A stretch of 64,000 bases of DNA from positions 31,081 through 95,080 of the forward strand of contig BDDD01000357.1 of assembly GCA_001972305.1 (NCBI GenBank), written 5' to 3'. Both the position numbers and the translations under genes were made by a program. Under the pieces are notes generated by a model, which was not told the DNA's origin, did no database searches, and saw nothing but the letters and a program-made list of their open reading frames with translations. The number at the start of each line of letters is the position of its first letter. The first letter of the stretch is position 1. Of this stretch, positions 20,198 through 32,100 are shown one piece after another. This stretch comes from Cephalotus follicularis. Its lineage: Eukaryota; Streptophyta; Magnoliopsida; Oxalidales; Cephalotaceae.

Positions 20198-23100
20198 ACT
20201 TATTAAGTTGTTAGTACTTTTTTGAGGCAACAGATGTGAAGTCAGGCTCAAAAGAGAGAGTGAAACTGAGAGATGACTGGAGGGAACGTTCTAGACCCAT
20301 TCCTCCGGGAGGCACTTATCCAGCCAAAGACCATTGCAGGTTCAAAGAACTCTCTCATTTACTGTTACTACTAGATTTTCATTTTAAAGTTTTCTTTTTT
20401 TTCTTTTGGTTTTTTTTTTTGATATCTGTTAATGGGTCTTTATTTTGAGTTTTACTTTAATGTTTCGTTTTCTTCTTCTTTCTATTTGGGGCAGCAAATG
20501 CGGGTTGTGTGATACTTATTACGTTGCCCATGTGAAGAATGCTTGTGCTTTCTTAGGTGATGGAATGTCTAAAATTGAAGTAAGATCTCTTTGCTTTTAT
20601 CTTCTCTCTCAATTTTACAGGTTGCGAATTTTGGTATCTTTTTTAAGTTTGATATTGTTCAGTGTGACACCGTCGATGGTGGATATTTAAGTCAACTAAC
20701 TAACATAATGGTCTTTAACATATGAGCTGGAATTTGTTTGTTGATCAGAAAGAATACTTCATAATTTTACTATTAGAGAGAGTATACAGATATATAGAGA
20801 TAGGTTACTTGCTCCCTACTAATTTAACCTAAAAGAGCTAACGGGACAAACTCACTAATACTAGCAGATACTAACACTCCCCTTCAAGTTGAAGCATGAA
20901 TGTTATGAATGTTCAGCTTGTTACAAATATATTCAACCTGGGCCCCCACACAATTAGGTGAAAATGTCTGCTAGCAGATCATCGATTTTGACGTGATCAA
21001 GTGAGTTAATCTTCGCTTCTACCTTCTCTTTAACAAAGTGACAATCTACTTCAATGTGTTTGGTACGCTCATGAAACATTGAAATGGCAACGATGTGAAT
21101 GGCTGCCTGATTGTCACACCACAGTCGAGGAGGTTGAGATATAACAATACCTAACTCGCTAAGCAGCTGTCGAATCCATATAACCTCAGTGGTCGCAAGA
21201 CCAATGGCACAATACTCCTCAGTGCTGGACTGAGCAATAGCATCTTGTTTCTTGTTCTTCCATGCCACCGAATTTCCTCCTCCAAACACGTAGTAGCAAT
21301 AAGTAGATTTTCTGTTTGAGGGTGATCTTGTCCAATCTACATCATAGTATCCCTCAACATCTATATGTCCATAATTCTGAAAGAGAACTCCCTTGCTTGG
21401 AGCCTTCTTGAGATATCGTAAAATACGCATTACTGCATCCATATGCGTATTTTGAGGAGAGGACATAAATCGACTCACCACACTAACAAAAAAGGCAATA
21501 TTAGGTCGTATAACCACAAGATAATGTAGCTTCCCAAATAAATGACGATAGCTCTCTGGATCTGATAAAACATCAACACTCTCATCAAGATAAAGTTTCA
21601 CATTAGCGTCCATAGGCAAGTCACTTGGTTCAACACGAAGCAATCCTTATCTCACTTAGCAAGTCTATAACATACTTGCGTTGAGAGATGAAAATGCCCT
21701 TCGGCGATTTGGTTACCTCAATGCCAAGAAAATAACGAAAGGAACCGAGATCTTCTGTCTGAAACTAAGATTGCAGAAAGGTCTTTAGGGCAGCAATACC
21801 ATCATTGTCTCCCCGTTTGATAAGAATGTTGTCAACATAGACAACTAGAAGAATACTCCCTGTCGGAGAATTACGAAGGAATACAAAATGATCTCCCTCA
21901 CACCTTGCAAGCCAAAATGTCTAACAACCTTAGTAAAATGTCCAAACCAAGCACGAGGAGACTGTTTGAGCAAAGAAGCTAGGTGGTTGTTGTTAAGATC
22001 TACATTCCTAAAAACATGCTTATAAGGAGGAGGCATCTCTTAAGTGCATATACTGAACAAATCCACTTAATCTTTTCGATATGAGATTCACATTTTAACA
22101 CCTGCCCTCACGTGCAACGTGGACGTATGAGAAGTGGGCTCAGAGGTTACTACGAAGCTTGTCCCAAATGGGCTCAGAGGCTTCCACGAAACTCGTTTCG
22201 GACATGTCGCAATGTGCTCGGCGGGTGAGAATGATAGTGGACCTACCTAGCTTTGATACCATATTAGGATCTCCATCCCTAAAAGCATGCTTATAAGGAT
22301 GAGGTATCTCTTTAGTACATATATTGAACAAACCCACTTAACCTTTTCAATGTCGGATTCACATCTTAATAAACTTCCTCATGAAGATCACCATGGAGAA
22401 AAGCATTATTCACATTTAACTGATGCAAAGACGCACGCCGAGACGCAGTCAAATAGAGTAACAAGCGAACAGAGACCATCTTTGCCACCGATGAGAAAGT
22501 TTCCTAATAATCAATGCCATATGTCTAAGCATAGCCTTTAGCAATTAGGAGAGCCAGAGAACCATCCGGATTCAACTTAATAGTATAAACCCAATTGTAG
22601 CTGTTAGTGTATGCTGGTGGATTAGTGGGTCAAGCCTATTAGCCTAATTAGGAAAGTGTGTAGGGAACAAGTAAACCTACTTGTATAAATACGCATCCCT
22701 ATAAAATAACCATATATGAAAATCTCTTGCTGATTTTCAACATGGTATTAGACTCAACAAAATTCCAAAAAAAAAAAAAAATTTGAAACCCTAATTTTTT
22801 TCTGCTTCCCCGTCGCATTGCGCGACTGCTATTGCCTCCAACACTGGTGTGGCCCCGCCGACGTGCCTCTTCTTCGTCACCACTCCTCACCGAAGCTATC
22901 TTCGACTGCTGGCCACGTCGCTGTCACTGCTCCTTGCCGACCAGCCTTACCAGATCGCAATTTGCTACCTTTCGTAGCGCCACTGTACTTTCGCTCTCTG
23001 TCATGCATCTCAGTGACATCTTATTGATCCATCGTGTTCCGATTGCACTAATCTAGGCATACACCTCTACCTACATGATCTAAAAGGGGTGTCTCTTCTC

Positions 23101-26100
23101 TAAATCGTTGTTTCTTCTTCCACTTTGCTCTCTTTGTTTTCAGATTGTGCAACCATCTGTCCTCATGTCGGACAACAAAGATCTTGTCGGCAAAGCTTCG
23201 CATGGGTTTTCTAAAGTCATCTATTCAGCTATTCGTCTCACAAATCAGTTGTTGGATGGGACGAACTATTATGAGTGGAAGAAGATTGTGTATGTTGTTC
23301 TTCGTGGTTAGAAAAACCACAAACATCTCACTGATGCTCCGCCTGATAGTGAGATCCATCCTGTTGAGAATGAGACTTGGATGGATGTTGATACTCGTGT
23401 ACTTGGTCAGCTCTACAATTCCATGTGTTAGATAAGGATAAATTAGGGTTAATGGTAAATTAGTCTTTATATCAAGTCGTACTTTACTATAAATATAATA
23501 TGATTAGTGCAAACTAATTGGTCTGACACTTTGATCTCTAATTTGTGATTAATATGGTATCATAGCCTAGGTTAATTTACTATTAAAAAAAAAGACAAAA
23601 CCCTAGCGCCGTAGTGCGTCACGTCAGCGCCGCACGTCCTCTATTCTGGCCTATCGGTCAGTGCGTTGCTGACGGGCCGCTCTTCCCCTCCGGCTGGTCG
23701 ACTACTTCGGCAAGACCTCCTCATTCCAGAATCTCTTTTCCAACGCATGGATCATCCTTTTTACATGCCGATCGCCAGCTCCGGTGTGGATATCTTGCTG
23801 ATCCAGCACTGGTCGGCATCTCCGGTACGGGAATCTTCCGATCTTGCGCCGATCTCGACTCTCCAGCAAGGGAATCTTTCGATCTCACGCGGATCTCAAC
23901 TGGTACAATGAGTTTTCTGTCTAGTTTTGTTGTTGATGCTGCTGTTGATCTTGTGGAATGTTGTTGATGTGTTGTGAAGCCATTTTTTGCTTGTGTTGTG
24001 AACTAAGTTACTGAGTTCGTTGATGTATGTACCACTGGTGATTTGATACTCTTTTTGTGGTTGTTTTTTGCTTGTAGTTGACTTGTCCAGTGGATTTGAG
24101 ATTATTTTTTTTTTGTTTGTTGTGTTTCTTTCATTGATTTAGTGGCTGTAGGTATAGTAGTTTCAAGTTAGGTTTGCAATTTCTTTGTAAATGGAGTGTA
24201 AAAGTGTTATTACAGAGATTGTATCCTCTTCGTCTAGTCGTATCACTGATAAGAAATTGGAAGGGAGTAATAACTATCAACAATGGCGTAAAATTGTGAC
24301 TTTAGTTCTTATTGGACAAGAAAAAGAGGATCATCTGGCTGCGACTCCACCCAAAAGGGAACCTGAAGCGAAGACATGGCTTCGAGAGGATGCTCATATA
24401 TTAGGACAAATGTTGACTTCTATGAATAATAAGATTGCTGACTTTGTGACTCACATTGATACTGTGAAGGACTCGTGGAGTTATTTGGGTGTGTTGCATT
24501 ATGGTCATAACAATTTATCTCGTATTTATGAGTTGTCTCAACAATTTTATCGTGTGGCACGACAGGAACGTTCTCTGACTCAGTATTTTGCTGATTTTAA
24601 GAGAATGTATGAGGAATTAAATTCTCTCTTACCTATCACTGCAGATGTAAAACAAATGCAGGATCAGAGGGAGCAATTGACAGTTATGAGTTTCTTAGGG
24701 GGTTTAGGACCAGAATATGAGTCTATTCGGTCTCGGATACTTGGAGGTATGGGTGTAGCTTCTCTTGTTGACACATTTTCTCGTGTTCTATGGGTGTCTC
24801 GTGAAACGACTCAGGATTTCAATGTTCATGGCAATTTGGGCGATAAATCTGCTCTTGCAACCCAGAGTATTTGTGGGGGTGGCAGAGGTGGTCGGAGTGG
24901 TTCATTTCGAGGTGGTACTTTTGGTGGAAGAGGATATGGCTGGTTCTGTTCAACAATGTTATTACTGTGGTGAATTGGGTCATCTTCAGCGTATTTGTTG
25001 GAAGCTTCATGGCAAACCATCATCTCAACCACGGTTTGCCAATGCAATTGTTAATCTAGATCCTGCACCACAGGCATCTCAAGCTACAATAGGGAAAACA
25101 GTTATTATGTCTGATGAGGAATATACCCGTTATATGCAGTCCAATATATCTCCGTAGCCACCATCTTCTTCTACAACTATTTTTCTTTAGATAAGTAATG
25201 CCACTGCCTGCCATTCCTCTGCTCCTCAACCTTGGGTCATTGACTCATGTTCAACCAATCATATGACTGGCAATTCAGGTGTACTTTCTTCTTTTGATGA
25301 TTTGTCACCTACATCAAAGGTCACCTTAGCCGACGGGTCCACTGTTCCTGTTAAGGGCACTGGTAATGCTTGTCCTAACTCTTCCCTACCTTTGTCTGAT
25401 GTCCTTTTTATACCAAATTTCCCATTCAATCTCTTTTCAATTAGTGTACTTACGAGAGCACTTAATTGTTGTGCCTTATTCTGCCCTGGTTTTTGTATTT
25501 TTCAGGATCTTATGACGGGGAAGACGATTGATAAAGGGTGGGAGTCAGGTGGCCTTTATATCTATTATTTATAATTATTTATTTTAAGTTACAAGTTTGG
25601 GCCTAATATTAGGTTAAGCCCATATTATTGTGAATGCCTAACACTAGCTTATATAAATAGTGGAATTATCTCAATTCAAAGTAAAATAGATTATTATCTG
25701 ATTACATGGTATTAGAGCCACACCCTAGTTAAGAAACCCTAGCAGCCGGAAAAAAACTACTGTTCATGCGTTACTGTTCATCACGAATACTGTTCACGCG
25801 TTACTGTTCATTTCGAACACTGTTCACGTGAACAGTACCCACAAATATGAGATTCTAAGTCATTTGTTTTTTGGTTCGGTTTAAGGTATTTCATATTTGT
25901 TTGGTAAAAGAATAATTGCCTTAGATGTTGTGAAGTGATTTAATGTGATTTGTGTTCGTTTTGCGATCTGGTTGAGTAGTTCCATTATGTGTTGTGGTGT
26001 TTTTAATCTCAATCGGATCTATCTTGTGCATTTGTGGTGATTTGGTGTGGGGTATCTGATCTGTGTTCATAGTTGTAATTTAGGTTAATTGTAGTTGTGT

Positions 26101-29100
26101 TATCTGAGTGATTAGTTATGTCTGGTTCAAGTTTGACTGGTATTACTCGTGGTAGTTGGGGTGTCGATGGTCGTGGTCGTGGTCGTGGTAGAGGTGCTCC
26201 TCGTGGAGGAGGACAAATGGGTGATTCTTGATGTGGGTCCAAAACTGGACAATTTTGTACTCACTGTCAGCGTGTTGGACATACTGTAGATTATTGCTAT
26301 GATCTTCATCCGGAGTTGTGGAGTTTGCATGCCTCACTTGACACTGGTAGTCACTCAGCTCCTGATTCTTCGTCTACTGAATCTGTTGGACAAGGTATGA
26401 TGACATTGACCTTGACTCGTGCTGAGTATGATGAGATGGTCCGATCTCGACACGCTAGTGGTCCTTTTGGTTCTGTAGCTACTTTGGCACAACATGGTCA
26501 GTCTGAGTCCACTTGTTTGTTATCTAGTACTTCTCAGCCTTGGGTTATTGATTCCGGTTGTACAAACCACATGACAGGTGATAAAAATATTCTTTCTGAT
26601 ACAACCCCTAGCCCATTTGCCACTGTCACCTTGGCTGATGGTTCCAAGTCCAAAGTGACTAGTACATGTTCTGCCATCTTGAGTCCTTGTCTCTCCTTAT
26701 ACTCCGTTTATCATGTTCAAAACTTTCCTTACAGTTTGCTGTCTATTAGTCATCTTACTCGTGATCTTGATTGTATTGCTTGGTTTTCTGCCACTTTTTG
26801 TGTTTTTCAGGATCGGAAGACTGGACCCCGGATCGGTGGTGGGCGTGAGTCTAGTGGACTTTATTATTTGGATAATGATATTGTGGCTGCTGTTGCTACT
26901 GTTCACAAGACAGATGATGCCTACAAACTACATTGCTGTCTTGGTCATCCATCAGCAGATACACTTCGTCAGTTTACTTCTTTATCGTTGTGGAGTCTTC
27001 AGTTTAATTGTGACACATGTCAGTTGGGTAAACATCATAATGTGTCTTTCTCTCCTCGGGATGTGAGGCATGTTTCTCAACCATTTGAGTTAGTCCACTC
27101 AGATGTTTGGGGTCCTTATCATGAGTCTTCTTTTGGTGTAAAGTACTTTGTTACTTTTATTGATGACTATAGTCGTACAACTTGGTTACATTTAATAAAA
27201 GATCGTATTGAAGTTTTTCAATCTTTCTGTACAATTTATGCCGAAATTCTTAATCAATATGGTGTATCTGTTAAATGTCTGCATACTGATAATGCATGTG
27301 AATATTTCTCTACTTCTCAGTTTATCCCTTTTCTTGAGTCCCGTGACTTTCTTCACCAGAGCTCTTGCACTTATACTCCTCAACAAAATGGGGTAGCTGA
27401 ACGCAAGAATCGTCATTTACTGGATGTTGCCGGTTGTTTACTTCTTCACACAAATATGCCTAAATCCTTTTGGGGATATGCACTTCTGACCTCTTGTTAT
27501 ATTATAAATCGTCTTCCATCATCTGTATTGAATGGAGCTATTCCTTATACTATTCTTCACACGGATCGACCTTTTTGGTCTATTCGGCCTCAGGTATTTG
27601 ATTGCGTTTGTTTTGTTCATTTACTTACTCCTGGTATTGACAAATTATCTCTTAGAGCTGAAAAATGTATTTTTGTGGGTTATTCAAAAACTCAAAAGGG
27701 ATATGTTTGTTATAGTCAAAATCGACGTCGTGTAACTGTATCTGCTGATGTGACATTTTTTGAGGATCAAGCGTATTATAACACAGATCCACAGCCAGAA
27801 TCTTCTACTTTGGAGCTTCCTCTATCCATTGTTCCTCAGTCAGAGCCAAACCTTTATAGGTATATACTCGTAGACACCAATCTGTTACACAATTAATTGA
27901 TCCTCCGCATCAGTATGATCCACCACCATTGGTTCCTGTCTCTGATCCACCTAATTTTGGGTTATCCATTATTGATCCACCCGAGTCTGGGTTGCTCATT
28001 GCTGATCTACCTGTGTTTGAGTCGCCCGTTGATCATCGTACACCTTCTAAAAAAGGAACACGGTATCCTTTATCACACTTTGTGTCTTATGCTAACCTCT
28101 CACTTGATATGTCTGCTCTTGTATCATCTGTTTCTTCTGTGTCTGTGCCTAGTAGTGTGCAGGAAGCTTTGACTTATCCAGGTTGGACCGCCGCAATGGA
28201 GGATGAAATGACTGCATTATGTGCTAAAAACACTTGGGATCTTGTATCTTTACCACCTTGCAAGCAATTGGTTGGGTGTCGTTGGGTCTTTGTGGTTAAA
28301 TATCATCTCGATGGTACGATAGAAAGGTTGAAGGCTCGTCTAGTGGCCAAAGGATATACTCAAACCTATGGCGTTGATTATGATGAGACGTATTCTCCGG
28401 TGGCCAAGATTCCTTCTGTTCGTATTCCTGTATCCTTGGCAGCTTGTTTTCATTGGCATATACATCAGTTGGGTGTGAAGAATGCCTTCCTTCATGGTGA
28501 TCTTCATGAAGAAGTATATATGGAGCAACGACCTGGGTTTGTTGCTCAGGGGGAGAAAGTTTGCAGGTTACGGAAGGCCTTATATGGTCTGAAACAATTT
28601 CCTCGTGCTTGGTTTGGGAGATTTAGTGATGTTGTGCTTAAGTTTGGCATGAAAAGGTGCAGTGTTGATCACTCAGTTTTCAGTATTTCCTCCTCAGATG
28701 GATGTATTATTCTCTTGGTTTACGTGGATGATATAATTGTTACTAGAAGTGATGTTAGAGGCATACAGTGACTCAAGCTGTTTTTGCAATGTGAGTTTAG
28801 TACTAAAGATTTGGGTCGCTTGCGTTATTTTCTGGGTATTGAGGTGGCGTATTCTGATGTTGGTATTGCTCTTTCACAGAGAAAGTATACTCTTGATATC
28901 TTAGGAGATGTAGGGCTTCGTGATAGTAAGCCTGTTGATACCGCCTATGGATTCCCGTGTGAAACTCGATAATGAACAAGGTGATCTTTTGCATGATCCT
29001 GAAAAATATCGACGATTAGTTGGCAAGTTGAATTATCTCACTATTACTCGTCCAAATATTTCTTTTGCTGTTAGTGTGGTTAGCCAGTTCATGAGTGCTC

Positions 29101-32100
29101 CTTGTACCCTTCATTGGCAGGCAGTTCTACAAATCGTTAGGTATTTAAAAAGAGCTCTTGGTCAAGGTTTAGTATTCCGAGATCGAGGGCATCTTCATAT
29201 ATCTGGATACTCTGATTCAGATGCATCGGAGGTTGTAGGATACTCAGATGCAGATTGGGCAGGATGTCCTATTGATCGTCGTTCCACTTTAGGTTACTAT
29301 GTTTTTTTTGGAGGAAATCTTGTGCCATGGAAGAGTAAGAAGCAACCCACGGTTTCCCGCTCTAGTGCTGAAGCAGAATATCGAGCGATGGTTAATGTCT
29401 CAGGAGAACTACAGTGGATCCGAATGTTGTTTCCGAATATTGTTGGCTGAAATTGGATTGCCAATGCAAAGATCGTCAATCCTTCATTGTGATAACCAGT
29501 CATCTATACATATTGCCAGTAATCCTGTCTTTCATAAACGAACAAAGCATATTGAAGTGGATTGTCATTTTGTTCGTGAGAAAGTGAAGTGTGGAGATAT
29601 TCAGCTAGTTCATACATGGTCTGAAAAATAGTTAGCTGATATTTTTACAAAGCCTCTTCGTAGTGCTCGTATTTCATATATTTGTAATAAGTTAGGTCTG
29701 TTTGATATGTATGCCTCAACTTGAGGGGGAGTGTTAATATTAGGTTAAAGCCCATATTACTGTGAAGGCCTAACACTAGCCTATATAAATAGTGGAATTA
29801 TCTCAATTCAAAGTATAAGAGATTATTATCTGATTACAATATTCTTGATGCATCTTCATCTATTCTAGCATCTCTTGCATGTTCCAATGTGTTATCACCG
29901 GTTCAGATTCATTGTCAATTGGGTCATCTATCTCTGCAAAGCCTGAAGAAACTGGTCCCTAGTTTGAGTTCTTTATCTAATTTAGAATGTGAGTCGTGTC
30001 AGTTTGGGAAACACCATTGTGTGTCTTACCCTCCTAGAGTCAATAAGTGGTCTGCGCACCCATTTCATATTGTTCATTATGATATTTGGGAATCTAGCCC
30101 CGTATTGTGAAACCAAGGATTTAAATATTTTGTTACTTTTGTGGATGATCTTTCTCGAGTGACTTGGATTTATTTAATGAAAAATTGTTCTGATTTATTT
30201 TCTATATTTTGTGCTTTTGTAGATGAAATTCAAACTCAGTTTGGTGCTTCCATTCATATTTTGCGTAGTGATAATGCTAATGAGTACTTTTTTGCTACCT
30301 ATTCTGATTTTATGACAAAATATGGTATGATTCATCAGTCTTCCTGCTTATATACTTCACAACAAAATGAAGTTGTTGAGAGGAAAAATTGGCACTTGTT
30401 GGAAGTTACTCGAACATTACTGTTTCATATGAAGGTTCCAAAAATGTTTTGGGCTGATGCAGTCTTAACCGCATGTCATCTTATTAGTCGTATGCCCTAT
30501 TCTGTTCTTGGTGGGAGTATTCCTTATTCTCTCATTTTTCCTTCTCATTGTTTGTTCCCTTTGCGTCCCTATGTTTTTAGATGTGTTTGTTATGTTCAAG
30601 ATCATCGTTTAAGTGTCTCGAAGTTAGATCCTAAGGCTCTCAAGTGTGTTTTTCCTTGGTATTCCCGTACTAAAAAGGATATCGATGTTACTCTTTCGAG
30701 CTTAATTGTTATGTTGTGTCTGCTGTGTCTTTCTTTGAGTCCACTCCTTACCAGTTTGGGACTTCAGATGAGTCAATAGTAATTGATGATTTTCTTGTCT
30801 ACATTATTCAACGTTCCGTTACCAACTCACCTACAGCTCCATCATCCCGTTCTGTTCCAGAGATTCGCCAGGTATATACTCGTCATCCTCGTCCATTTAC
30901 TATTGCTGAGCACCCTGACTCTATTGCTTTGCTAGATTCTTTCTCCTCTATGGATCCCTCTCACCTTCCTATTGCTCTCAGAAAAGGTAAACGCAGTTGT
31001 ACTACACATCCCATTATCTTTTGTTTCATATACAAATGTTTCTCCTACTTTCTGTTTTTTTCTTTCCACTATTGATTCCTACTCCATTCCCAAATCTATT
31101 TCTGTAGCATTATCTCATTCTGGTGGAAGAAAGTTATAGAAGAAGAAATGGTGGCTCTGGCACAGAATCAAACCTGGGAATTGGTTCCTTGACCTGATGG
31201 TAAGACCACTATTGGTTGTCGTTGGGTGTATGCAGTTAAAGTAAATCCTGATGGTTCTCTTGCTCGTTTGAAGGCCAGGTTAGTGGTCAAGGGATATGCC
31301 CAGACATATGGCGTTGATTATTCTGATACTTTTTCGCCGGTAGCTAAAATTGCCTCTGTTAGACTTCTTGTCTCTCTTGCAGCTTCTCATCATTGGCTCT
31401 TGTATCAACTAGATGTTAAAAATGCCTTTTTACATGGTGATTTACAAGAAGAGGTACACATGGAGCAACCACCTAGGTTTGTTGCTCAGGGGGAGTCTGG
31501 GATGGTGTGCAAGCTTAAGAAGTCATTGTATGAGTTAAAACAGTCACCCCGGACGTGTTTTGGTCGCTTTACCGATGTTGTAATTGAATTTGGAATGATC
31601 CATTTTAGTGGTGATCATTCAGTGTTCTATCGTCACTCTAACGCTGGGAGGATTTTGTTGAGTGTGTATGTTGATGACATTTTGATCACAGGAGATGATC
31701 ATGAGGGTATTTGGTTGCTGAAAGTTTACCTACAGCAGAGATTTCAAACTAAAGACTCGAGACGACTCAAGTATTTTTTGGGTATTGAAGTAGGACAATC
31801 GTCAAGGAAAGGTATTTTTATGTCCCAACATAAATATGTACTTGATATATTGGATGAGACTGGGATGTTAGGGTCCAAACCTCTTGATACTCCAATGGAT
31901 CCTAACCAGAAGTTTATGGTAGATGATGAAGATGTATTAGAGGATCTTGAGAAGTATCGGAGGTTGGTAGGTAAACTTAATTATTTAACTGTCACTTGCC
32001 CAGATATTTTTTTTCCTGTGAGTGTGGTTAGTCAATTCTTATTCTCTCCTTGGTCTTCTCATTGGGATGCTGTTATTCGTATTTTGAGGTATCTTAAGGG

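Larger units (their letters stand above)
20739..22601 (-). mobile_element. Element N: copia remnant (-), 3' half
   Basis: The 3' LTR is at 20739-20876 (reads TGTTAGTATC to GATCAACA on the minus strand), preceded on that strand by the purine tract CTTGAAGGGGAG (20877-20888). RNase H and RT follow leftward on the coding strand. A TRIM is inserted at 21991-22371, and the element is cut by C at 22602. Its 5' half was not found. Confidence 0.85.
25563..29838 (+). mobile_element. Element E: copia (+) inserted in D
   Basis: The 5' LTR is 25563-25706, PBS TGGTATTAGAGCC 25707-25719, a short leader, truncated gag, protease-integrase ORF, RT, RNase H, purine tract TGAGGGGGAG (29722-29731) and 3' LTR 29732-29838. 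Flanks are ATATC (25558-25562) and ATATT (29839-29843), a target duplication with one change. This is the innermost and probably youngest of the C-D-E nest. It is related to element G. Confidence 0.88.

Noticed and set aside
20236-20448. Single 70-codon ORF as an independent gene
   Set aside because: Its first half is HCAR exon 2 and the rest reads through the donor into intron 2.
22287-23056. Short frames in the N remnant and C leader
   Set aside because: Frames coincide with TE remnants read on the other strand or leader; no domain.
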